The notes under the pieces were generated by a model. The model ran no database searches. It was not told the origin of the DNA and saw only the letters and a program-made list of their open reading frames with translations. DNA of 15,265 nucleotides from a bacterium UBA1790 (GTDB lineage: Bacteria > Bacteroidota > Bacteroidia > Bacteroidales > Muribaculaceae): positions 9,934 through 25,198 of the forward strand of contig DCGA01000133.1 in NCBI GenBank assembly GCA_002314465.1, written 5' to 3'. Shown here piece after piece: positions 1-7,110 of the stretch. The position numbers and the translations under genes are program-made. How positions within the stretch are numbered: the first letter of the stretch is position 1; each line of letters begins with the position of its first letter.

Positions 1-1
1 G

Positions 2-2398
2 CTGGTTGCAGTGTTAGGAATCGGCGGCATGTCGGCTCAGACTCAGCCGCGCGTATACATCAATCCCGGCCACGGCGGCCACACAAGCAACGACCGCAAT
101 GTGGTGGTCCCCGGCTATGTACAGGGCGACACCGCGGGCTTCTGGGAGAGCAACGCCAGCCTCAAGAAGGGTTTCGCCTTGATGGAGGTGCTCAAGAAGA
201 ACGGCTACAAGACGTTCATTTCACGCATTCGCAACGAGGAAGAGGATGACCTCAACCTGTCTACAATCGTTAGCCTGTGTAACTCGAGCGGTGCCGACGT
301 GTTCTTCTCGCTGCACAGCAACGCTACCGGTGCGGGCGACGGCTACCGCATCAACTTCCCCCTGGGCTTGTATCGTGGTTATACCGGACAGCCTCAGGTG
401 GCCCACAGCGACGAACTCACTGCTATACTGCAGCCGTTCCTTTACGCTAACCAGGCTACAGTGTGGACATCTAACTATGCCATCTACGGCGACTGGACAT
501 TCTATCCCAGTTGGGGTACCCAGGGCCTGGGTGTGCTGCGTGGCAACAACTCTGTGGCAATGCTCCAGGAGGGCTCGTTCCACGATTATATCCCCGAGGC
601 ACTGCGTCTCATGAACGATGGTTACTGCTGGGTTGAGGGTTACAATGTGAGCCTTGCAACCGACAAGTACTTTGGCCGTGAGAGCAGCCTCAACTGTGGT
701 ATCCTCACCGGACGCATTCTCGACGACCGCATTCTGCGCACAGGTACTTATGTGATGCATGGTGTTGACGTGCGTGAGCCTGTGTGCGGTGCTACTGTAC
801 GCCTGCTCGATGCCGACGGCAACGAGGTTGACAGCTATGTTACCGATAAAGACCGCAACGGTATCTACACCTTCAAGTATGTTACACCTGGCAGTTACAC
901 TGTCGAGGTAACCGATGAGGACCATTTCTCGGCCACTAAGCCTGTTCTTGTTACCGAAGGTGCTCCCACTTATTGCAACTTCGACCTCAAGCGCGTGCGC
1001 AATACTCCTCCCGAGGTTGTTTCTTACAGCCCCGTGTGGAACGATGGCGATGAGCCCCTTCTGTGCAACGTTCCCATTGTTCTCAATTTCAACTGGGACA
1101 TGGACGTGTATACTACCGAGAGCGCATTTACCATCACACCTGCCGTTAAGGGTTCGTTTACATGGGAGGATACCAACTACCGCATGATTTTCACTCCCGA
1201 GGATGCCTACGACGTTAACACTGAGTACACTGTTACCCTCAAGAAGACTGCACAGCATGGCGGCGGCGCCGAGATGGCCAGTGACTTCACGTTCAAGTTC
1301 AAGACAACTAACCGCAACCACCTCGAGCCCATCGCAATCTTCCCCTACGAGAATGCTCCCGTACACTACCAGAGCGTTAACGTGGAACTGCGCGCCGACT
1401 CTCTGCTCAAGTCGCTCAACCTCTACACCTATTTCCATGTCCTCGACAAGGACGGTAATGAGGTGGGCATCAACAAGCGTAGCCTCAAGAACAATAAGAA
1501 GGGCGATGCCTACGGCTTCATCCGTATTCCTCTGTCGGGTACGCTCAATGTGGGCGAGACCTACACTCTCAAGGTGGATCAGGACGTTGCCGACACTGTT
1601 GGCATTCGTCTTGCAGCCCCCATTTCCTATGAGTTCCAGGCTGTGGACGCAAGTCTTGAGAAGGAAGGAACCGAACTCGTCAAGGAAATCGAGACTGCCG
1701 ATGTGATGACTGCAGCTGGCAACTACGCAAGCGCAGCACTTACTGCTTCTACTACCAAACTGCTTGGCACAAAGTCGCTGCAGTGCAAGTATGGTTTTGA
1801 CGGCATTGACGAGCCCTATGTGGCTCTTGACTTTGCCGAGATGCCTCAGACTACCTTCACCGGTAGCGACAGCATAGGTGTGCATCTGTGGGGCGACCTC
1901 AGCCACAACAAGGTTGTTGCTGTTCTCTCTCCCGTTGCAGCCGATGGCGATGCAATGGCAGCCCAAGCCGGCGACCTTGAGGTCCCGCTGGCCACTATCA
2001 ATTTCCACGGCTGGCAATATGTTGCAGCAAGCGTTGAGGCTGGTAGCGCGACTTACCGTCTCAAGGGCCTCAAACTTGTGGGCGACAAGGATAACGTGAT
2101 GGGACAGAGCGGCACATTGATCATCGACGACGTGCTCAAGAAGGCTGGAGAGCCCTCGGCTATTACCGATGTCGTGCTCAATGGCGTGAGCGTGGGTCCC
2201 AATCCCGCAAGCGACTATCTTGTTGCTACTGCCGACCATTATATCCAGGGCGTAGAACTCTATGACCTGCAGGGCAAGCTCATTGCCCGCAATGGTACAA
2301 ACTACATCAACGTTGGCGGCGTAGCAAGCGGAGCCTACGTGATGAAGGTTTATGTCAACGGCCTTGCATCTACCCACAAGGTACTCGTTAAGCATTGA
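2..2398 (+). CDS. Secreted N-acetylmuramoyl-L-alanine amidase (Amidase_3 type) with T9SS C-terminal tail, 5' partial
   Basis: The frame is open to the left edge and the first visible residues (LVAVLGIGGMSAQ) look like the end of a signal peptide, so the true start lies upstream; the GTG at 11 is only an internal codon. Counting from that GTG, the Amidase_3 zinc-site pattern is complete: H21 in NPGHGG, E46 in FWESN, H102 in SLHSNA and a catalytic-type E187 in MLQEGSF. Enzymes of this family cleave the amide bond between MurNAc and the stem peptide. Next come a carboxypeptidase-regulatory-like beta domain (about 230-325), an Ig-like domain beginning near PPEVVSYSPVW (about 333-435), a further Ig-like stretch, and a beta-rich, possibly carbohydrate-binding region (about 550-715) ending GTLIIDDV. 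Residues 718-795 (VGPNPASDYL, then ELYDLQGK, then SGAYVMKVYV) form a typical type A T9SS sorting domain, so export across the outer membrane is expected. The amidase call is firm; the substrate is inferred. Confidence 0.88.
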   Translation: MVAVLGIGGMSAQTQPRVYINPGHGGHTSNDRNVVVPGYVQGDTAGFWESNASLKKGFALMEVLKKNGYKTFISRIRNEEEDDLNLSTIVSLCNSSGADVFFSLHSNATGAGDGYRINFPLGLYRGYTGQPQVAHSDELTAILQPFLYANQATVWTSNYAIYGDWTFYPSWGTQGLGVLRGNNSVAMLQEGSFHDYIPEALRLMNDGYCWVEGYNVSLATDKYFGRESSLNCGILTGRILDDRILRTGTYVMHGVDVREPVCGATVRLLDADGNEVDSYVTDKDRNGIYTFKYVTPGSYTVEVTDEDHFSATKPVLVTEGAPTYCNFDLKRVRNTPPEVVSYSPVWNDGDEPLLCNVPIVLNFNWDMDVYTTESAFTITPAVKGSFTWEDTNYRMIFTPEDAYDVNTEYTVTLKKTAQHGGGAEMASDFTFKFKTTNRNHLEPIAIFPYENAPVHYQSVNVELRADSLLKSLNLYTYFHVLDKDGNEVGINKRSLKNNKKGDAYGFIRIPLSGTLNVGETYTLKVDQDVADTVGIRLAAPISYEFQAVDASLEKEGTELVKEIETADVMTAAGNYASAALTASTTKLLGTKSLQCKYGFDGIDEPYVALDFAEMPQTTFTGSDSIGVHLWGDLSHNKVVAVLSPVAADGDAMAAQAGDLEVPLATINFHGWQYVAASVEAGSATYRLKGLKLVGDKDNVMGQSGTLIIDDVLKKAGEPSAITDVVLNGVSVGPNPASDYLVATADHYIQGVELYDLQGKLIARNGTNYINVGGVASGAYVMKVYVNGLASTHKVLVKH

Positions 2399-2422
2399 TA
2401 TAAAACTCCGATATAATATGTG

Positions 2423-2463
2423 CTGCCTCATCCGGTCGGGTGGGGCAGTGCTGTTTTTGTTTC
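2423..2463 (+). terminator. Rho-independent terminator after the amidase gene
   Basis: A 10-bp stem (2423-2432 with 2439-2448, two G-U pairs) closes a 6-nt loop. A T-rich run (2454-2458 and 2460-2462) follows. It lies 25 bp after the stop codon at 2396-2398. Confidence 0.8.
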
Positions 2464-2486
2464 CAAATGGAACATCTTCGACGTAC

Positions 2487-2744
2487 AACCTACTGCGCAG
2501 GTTATCTCCCCAGGCGGGTCGCATATCCCCAGGTAGGTAGTTGAGATAGCACCAGAGGTGCGGCACATCGCTTCAGCGATATTAACCCCGGTTGCAGTGA
2601 GCAACAGCGAACGAAGGCCGGGGATATGGGATAGGAGATATGACGACACAGGGCAAGCGGGCTGAAAGTCCGCGACTTACCCCGGCTCATCTGTGTAGTT
2701 AGTACTATGCGTCAGGAAGACGCTACCTGCCCGAAATTGCAGGT
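2487..2744. other. Hairpin-rich non-coding block, putative structured RNA or dispersed repeat
   Basis: No convincing gene lies here, but the block is dense in exact inverted repeats. Local hairpins: 2487-2491/2499-2503, 2549-2553/2557-2561 (loop AGA), 2567-2571/2576-2580 (loop TTCA), 2591-2595/2601-2605, 2657-2662/2668-2673 (one G-U), 2709-2713/2719-2723 and 2725-2730/2739-2744. Longer pairings enclose them: 2503-2509/2634-2640 (7 bp), 2522-2530/2620-2628 (9 bp, perfect) or alternatively 2586-2591/2618-2623, and 2646-2651/2691-2696. The nesting gives a multi-branched fold. The block is GC-richer than the AT-rich DNA after it. It sits between the terminator of the upstream gene and the promoter of the kinase gene, so it belongs to neither transcript. 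The transcribed strand cannot be decided: no T-run follows it on either strand. I do not recognise a named RNA family. Confidence 0.6.
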
Positions 2745-2829
2745 GTGCCAAATAGAGGATTAGGTGTATTAACGGTAGTATAGATGAGTTAAATAATGTG
2801 TATTCTTGTAATAAATTAGTCATAATTAC

Positions 2830-2860
2830 TTTGAAACTGGCCGATTTAGTATTATTTTTG
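2830..2860 (+). promoter_or_regulatory. Bacteroidetes-type promoter for the sugar kinase
   Basis: TTTG at 2830-2833 is followed by 19 bp and then TATTTTTG at 2853-2860. This fits the Bacteroidetes sigma-ABfr consensus (TTTG, N19-21, TAnnTTTG) exactly. The expected transcription start is near 2866-2868, leaving a leader of about 65 nt before the ATG at 2932. No Shine-Dalgarno sequence is seen, as is usual in this phylum. Confidence 0.75.
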
Positions 2861-2931
2861 CATTTGAAATCGACAAATATAGAGTGATTTTAACCCATGT
2901 TAACCTTTGATAGCTTACTATAACAAAACCA

Positions 2932-3792
2932 ATGAGTAATAACCCCGAAATAAACGTAATAGGCGAGAGCAGTTCTACCCGTACCGAGTGGACACTGGTC
3001 GAGGGTGACAAAATCCTTGAGCATGCTTTTACCGAAGGCCTGAATCCATTCTTCCATTCACGTCGCGAGATATCACACAGCATCCGTTTGGAGTTGCCCG
3101 AGGCATTCTTCAAGCGCAGGTGGAATCATGTGTATTATTATGGTGCGGGTTGTAACAGTCCCGAGAAAAACAAGATAGTAGAGTCATCGCTGGTAGCTCA
3201 GTTCAAGACTCCCGTTACCGTTGAAAGTGACTTGCTGGGTGCTGCCCGCGGTTTGCTCGTTCATGAACCGGGCCTTGCGTGCATCTTGGGAACCGGTAGC
3301 AACTCATGCTTCTACGACGGACAGAATGTGGTGAAGAATGTGCGCTCGCTGGGCTTTATCCTTGGCGACGAGGGCAGCGGTGCTGCGTTGGGACGCATTT
3401 TCCTGGGCGATGCCCTCAAGAATGTGGCTCCGCGCGAACTCATCGAGGGTTTCTTCGAGAAATTCAAGGTAACTCCCGATACCATCATGGACGCCGTTTA
3501 TAATAATGCATCGGCCAACCGCAACCTGCGCTCTTACTCGTTCTTCCTTGCCGACCACCTCGATAATGACTACGTTCACTCACTCATTTTCAATGAGTTC
3601 AATCGTTTCTTCGAGCGCAACGTGTGCCAGTATGACTATACCAAGTTCCCCGTGTGCTTCGTGGGCTCGGTTGCAACCACCTATAGCGACATCCTGCTCG
3701 AAGTGGCCAATAAGCACGGTATCACGGTGCAGAAGATTATACGCAGCAGTATGCCCGGCTTGGTTTCTTTCCATGCTACCGAAAGCGAATAA
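2932..3792 (+). CDS. N-acetylglucosamine kinase-like protein (BadF/BadG/BcrA/BcrD ATPase family)
   Basis: This 286-residue protein has no signal peptide and should act in the cytoplasm, phosphorylating an amino sugar (probably GlcNAc) with ATP. Motifs of the actin-like ASKHA kinase fold appear in order: phosphate-1 loop GESSSTRTEW (11-20), YYGAGC (69-74), a probable catalytic aspartate D100 in VESDLLGAARG, phosphate-2 loop ILGTGSNS (118-125), and an adenosine-site-like GFILGDEGSGAALGR (141-155). The length is normal for the family. One oddity is that the phosphate-1 loop has Glu (E12) where these kinases normally have Asp (D-x-G-S-T), and Ser replaces the first Gly. Promoter and terminator flank the gene closely, so it is probably monocistronic. 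Its position next to secreted amidases suggests amino-sugar salvage from cell-wall or host glycans (inference). The fold is certain; the exact sugar is not. Confidence 0.87.
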   Translation: MSNNPEINVIGESSSTRTEWTLVEGDKILEHAFTEGLNPFFHSRREISHSIRLELPEAFFKRRWNHVYYYGAGCNSPEKNKIVESSLVAQFKTPVTVESDLLGAARGLLVHEPGLACILGTGSNSCFYDGQNVVKNVRSLGFILGDEGSGAALGRIFLGDALKNVAPRELIEGFFEKFKVTPDTIMDAVYNNASANRNLRSYSFFLADHLDNDYVHSLIFNEFNRFFERNVCQYDYTKFPVCFVGSVATTYSDILLEVANKHGITVQKIIRSSMPGLVSFHATESE

Positions 3793-3817
3793 GACAGAGA
3801 AAAAACATAGATAGCCG

Positions 3818-3855
3818 AGAGGATGCACAATGCGTTGCATCCTCTTGTTTTTCTT
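3818..3855 (+). terminator. Rho-independent terminator after the kinase gene
   Basis: A perfect 10-bp inverted repeat AGAGGATGCA (3818-3827) / TGCATCCTCT (3836-3845) with an 8-nt loop is followed by TGTTTTTCTT. It lies 25 bp after the stop codon. Confidence 0.85.
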
Positions 3856-3898
3856 GGCCGTAATTACATGATTTGTCAATAATATGCAGTACTGTGTG

Positions 3899-3929
3899 TT
3901 GTGTTATTCGCTTATTTTTTTTAATTTTG
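3899..3929 (+). promoter_or_regulatory. Bacteroidetes-type promoter for the first split-amidase gene
   Basis: TTG at 3899-3901, 20 bp, then TAATTTTG at 3922-3929 match the TTTG/TAnnTTTG pattern. The start of transcription should fall near 3935, giving a leader of about 40 nt. A small dyad GGTTT-gt-AAACC (3950-3961) sits in that leader just before the ATG. Confidence 0.65.
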
Positions 3930-3976
3930 TATGTCAAAATAACATTTATGGTTTGTAAACCTTAAAACATCTGTAT

Positions 3977-6955
3977 ATGAATAAATTACTATCGGTTTTG
4001 TCAATGTTGGCATGTACGATTGCTGCCGTTGCTCAGACGAGTGACCTCGCCGGCCGTGTTTCGGCTATTGCCAATGCTACCCAGGAACATGACATGCTCA
4101 TAGGCGAAGTCAAGGTGAAGTCTCTATCTTTGAGCGGTGATACGCTCAAGGTCGACTTTAACGAGAATTTCTCTTACAACTACCTCACTCCCGAGATGAT
4201 TGAGCGTCTCAAGGCCGACATCAAGGCCGAGGCTGCCGGGGAGTGCAATGCCCGCGTGATAAGCATCACTGTAGAGGGCGATGCCGTGGAGAAATTTTTC
4301 TATGATTTCCCCAAGAGCCACGTTCGCCGGCATGAGGCATTCATTACCGAGAACGATCCTGCACGCCGTTACGCCAAGGGACTCGACGGCAACCTCATAG
4401 CGATGTGGCACAGCCATGGCCTGTATTACGAGCCCAAGATTAACTGCTGGGAATGGCAGCGTCCGCGCCTGTTCCAAACCATCGAGGACCTGTATCCCAT
4501 GAGCTATGTGCTGCCCTACGTGATGCCCATGCTTGAGAATGCCGGTGCCTATGTGTTCAATCCCCGCGAGCGCGACCTGCACCACGAGGAGCAGATTGTG
4601 GATGCCGATGGAGGACTGGCACAGACATCCTACACAGAGAACAACGGCGCTAAGGCATGGAGCAATGCAGGCACAGGCTTCGCCTATAAGCAAGACACCT
4701 ATAAGGACTTCGAGAACCCGTTTGCCGACGGCGCAGCCCGCCAGGTAGAGGTTGTGAAGAAGGGCGATGTGTCGACCGCGACCTACGATGTCTCCATGAA
4801 GCAAGCCGGCGACTTTGCCATCTATATCTCTTTCAAGACTCTTCCCAATAGCGTCAACGACGCGCAGTACACTGTGAATGCCAGCGGCATCACACGCTCT
4901 TTTACTGTGAACCAGCGTATGAGCGGCGGTGTGTGGGTATATCTGGGCACCTTCCCTCTCAAGAAAGGTCTCAACAAGAATGTTGTCGTCGTTTCCAACC
5001 TGAGCAAGTGCAAGGGTGGGGTGGTTACCACCGATGCCATAAAGGTGGGCGGTGGCATGGGCAACATTGCCCGCTGTGCCGCTCCCGCAACCGAGGAAAA
5101 CATTGCCCGTGCAGGCAACTACAAGAACTGCCTGCAGAAGGAGGGCATCGACTACAAGTACATCACCAGCGGGTTCCCCCGATTTGTCGAGGGCTCGCGT
5201 TCCAACCTGCAGTGGATGGGCTTCCCCGACAGCGTGTACACACTCTCGCACGGCATCGCCGACTATCCCGACGACTTCCGCAGCCGCAGCGAGTGGGTGA
5301 ACTACCTTGCCGGCGGTTCGCAGGCTATCCCTGGCCGCAAGGGCCTTAACATCCCTCTCGACTTGTCGTTTGCCTTCCACACCGATGCCGGTGTGACACA
5401 GGATAACGGCATCATAGGCACGCTGAGCATCTATCGTTCAAACGGTTTCGGCAAGTATGCCGACGGCACTCCCCGCATCATCTCGCGTTACCTTGCCGAC
5501 ATGGTAGGACGCCAACTCATTGACGATGCCCGTGCCAAGTTTGACCCCGCTTGGACCAATCGCGGACTGACACAGGAAAACCTCTATGAGATACGCGTTC
5601 CGCAGATTCCCGGCATGTTGCTCGAGTATCTGTCGCACCAGAATTTCTCTGATATGCGCCTCGGCCTTGACCCCGATTTCATCTTCTCGTCGAGCCGTGC
5701 CATGTACAAGGGTATCCTCAAGTTCATAGGCAAGCGCGACCATCGCGACGTGGTGGTGCAGCCGCTGCCCGTCAATTCGTTTGCCATCACTCCCCGTGAC
5801 GGCGCGTTTGAACTTACATGGGCTCCCACGCCCGACAGCCTCGAGGTAACAGCAATGCCCACAAGGTATGTCGTTTGTGAGATGGTGGGCGGCAGTGTCG
5901 ATGCGTTCAAGGACATCGCAGTGGTCGATCAGCCCCGTTACACCGTTACCGTGAGCGACAACAAGATACACAGTTATCGCATCGTGGCAATGAACGACGG
6001 CGGCCGCAGTTTCCCCAGCGAGGTGCTCTCGCTCGGTGTTGCCCCCGATAGCAAGGGCATGGTAATGGTGGTCAACGCCTTTACCCGCGTCAGCGCTCCC
6101 GACTGGATCGATGAGGGCGACATAGCCACCTTTACCGACGAGACCGATCACGGCGTGCCCTACATGCGTGGCATCAACTACATCGGTTCGCAGTACGAGA
6201 AGCGCCGCAGTGCAGGCTGGAGCGATGCCCGTGGCGGATTCGGCAGTTCGCACAGCGACAAGGAAGGCTGTGTGGTTGCCGGCAACACCTTCAACTATCC
6301 CATTAAGCATGGCAAGGCACTCATGGCTGCAGGTTACTCGTTTGTCTCGGCAAGCGCCATGGCGGTAGAGCAGGGCACAGCGCCTCTCACAGGCTACAAG
6401 GTACTCGATATCATTGCGGGCAAGCAGAAGGAAACCAAGGTTGCCCACGGCACTTATCCCAGCAAGTATAAACTCTTCTCTCAACCATTCATGGATGCTG
6501 TAGAGGCTGCGACCAAGCAGGGTACCGGTGTGATTCTCTCGGGTTCGTATGTGGCAAGTGATGTCTTTGACCACGCCACTCCCGACACTGCCCGCGTGAG
6601 GTTTGCCAGCGAAGTGCTGGGCTATAAGTGGGGCGGTAGCCAGGCATCGTGCAACGGCAGGGTTTACACTATGAATACCACCGCTAAGCAGGTTAAGGGC
6701 GATGAGGCCTATTCTTTCAGCCATACTCCCAACAGCAATGTCTACTGTGTGGAGTCGCCCAACTCTATATTCGCGGCCGACGGCAAGGGTTTCCCCTTCA
6801 TGCGTTACAACGAGAACAACCGCAATGCCGCTATCTTGAGCGACCGTGGCGGTTACCGTACTGCTGTGCTTGGTTTCCCGCTTGAGGTGATAAAGAATGC
6901 CAAGAAATGCAATGCACTCATTAAGCAGATTCTCGAATACCTTGAGGCCGAGTAA
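3977..6955 (+). CDS. Secreted 'xanthan lyase'/golvesin-like protein, read here as a split Amidase_3 protein (paralogue A)
   Basis: The 992-residue protein starts with a clear signal peptide (MNKLLSVLSMLACTIAAVAQ). Residues about 25-110 resemble a small GerM-like alpha/beta domain (weak). Residues 128-205 look like the first half of an Amidase_3 fold: H147 in WHSHG and E159 in WEWQR fit the first two zinc ligands. A golvesin/Xly-CBD-like beta domain (about 218-362, GGVWVYLGTFPLKKG then VTTDAIKVGGG) interrupts it. The fold resumes at about 400-585, with H468 in FAFHTDAG as third ligand and E550 in IPGMLLEYLSHQNF as the catalytic-type glutamate, then the family's closing pattern (DPDF, then SRAMYKGILKFI). 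An FnIII domain (about 592-690) and a glutamine-amidotransferase-like alpha/beta domain (about 691-992, with GKQKET and ILSGSYVASD) follow. There is no T9SS tail or dockerin. Family annotation usually says 'xanthan lyase', but no polysaccharide lyase domain is visible. The amidase reading is an inference from motif order. Confidence 0.85.
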   Translation: MNKLLSVLSMLACTIAAVAQTSDLAGRVSAIANATQEHDMLIGEVKVKSLSLSGDTLKVDFNENFSYNYLTPEMIERLKADIKAEAAGECNARVISITVEGDAVEKFFYDFPKSHVRRHEAFITENDPARRYAKGLDGNLIAMWHSHGLYYEPKINCWEWQRPRLFQTIEDLYPMSYVLPYVMPMLENAGAYVFNPRERDLHHEEQIVDADGGLAQTSYTENNGAKAWSNAGTGFAYKQDTYKDFENPFADGAARQVEVVKKGDVSTATYDVSMKQAGDFAIYISFKTLPNSVNDAQYTVNASGITRSFTVNQRMSGGVWVYLGTFPLKKGLNKNVVVVSNLSKCKGGVVTTDAIKVGGGMGNIARCAAPATEENIARAGNYKNCLQKEGIDYKYITSGFPRFVEGSRSNLQWMGFPDSVYTLSHGIADYPDDFRSRSEWVNYLAGGSQAIPGRKGLNIPLDLSFAFHTDAGVTQDNGIIGTLSIYRSNGFGKYADGTPRIISRYLADMVGRQLIDDARAKFDPAWTNRGLTQENLYEIRVPQIPGMLLEYLSHQNFSDMRLGLDPDFIFSSSRAMYKGILKFIGKRDHRDVVVQPLPVNSFAITPRDGAFELTWAPTPDSLEVTAMPTRYVVCEMVGGSVDAFKDIAVVDQPRYTVTVSDNKIHSYRIVAMNDGGRSFPSEVLSLGVAPDSKGMVMVVNAFTRVSAPDWIDEGDIATFTDETDHGVPYMRGINYIGSQYEKRRSAGWSDARGGFGSSHSDKEGCVVAGNTFNYPIKHGKALMAAGYSFVSASAMAVEQGTAPLTGYKVLDIIAGKQKETKVAHGTYPSKYKLFSQPFMDAVEAATKQGTGVILSGSYVASDVFDHATPDTARVRFASEVLGYKWGGSQASCNGRVYTMNTTAKQVKGDEAYSFSHTPNSNVYCVESPNSIFAADGKGFPFMRYNENNRNAAILSDRGGYRTAVLGFPLEVIKNAKKCNALIKQILEYLEAE

Positions 6956-6994
6956 GATGTTGCTATGTAGCATTTTTGTATAATAACCATAGTT

Positions 6995-7037
6995 TCGCGC
7001 CGGAGAAAAAGCTGGCGCGATTTTTTTTTGTTTTTTT
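6995..7037 (+). terminator. Rho-independent terminator after paralogue A
   Basis: TCGCGCC (6995-7001) pairs with GGCGCGA (7014-7020), extendable by two pairs including one G-U. Nine T (7021-7029) and seven more T (7031-7037) follow. The stem arms recur in two later terminators of this window. Confidence 0.9.
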
Positions 7038-7068
7038 GTGTTAGAATAAACATTTATTAGTATATTTA
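7035..7068 (+). promoter_or_regulatory. Weak candidate promoter for the LRR-dockerin gene
   Basis: TTTG at 7035-7038 and TATATTTA at 7061-7068 (one mismatch to TAnnTTTG) are 22 bp apart, slightly beyond the usual spacing. No better candidate exists in the short gap between the terminator and the ATG at 7111. The TTTG would overlap the terminator's second T-run. Confidence 0.35.
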
Positions 7069-7110
7069 CAAATTGTTTATAAGATGAAATAATTCAATAA
7101 TAATCACAAT

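Noticed and set aside
221..2566. Long antisense open frame (781 codons) opposite the first amidase gene
   Set aside because: Its composition (rich in His, Cys, Val and Ala, with no domain pattern) is that of a mirror frame under GC-rich codons, and the + strand gene has clear motifs throughout.
2428..2690. Short minus-strand frames in the hairpin-rich block
   Set aside because: They are 62-73 codons long, overlap the terminator and the stem arms, and show no protein-like pattern. The inverted repeats explain the region better.
2646..2696. Possible group II intron domain V (stem with a GAAA-containing loop)
   Set aside because: The loop is CTGAAAG-like but the stem lacks the conserved domain V sequence and bulge, and no intron-encoded reverse transcriptase is near.
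3977..6955. True xanthan (polysaccharide) lyase
   Set aside because: No PL8-type alpha/alpha toroid or lyase motif is visible. The name probably comes only from the golvesin/Xly-CBD-like beta domain.
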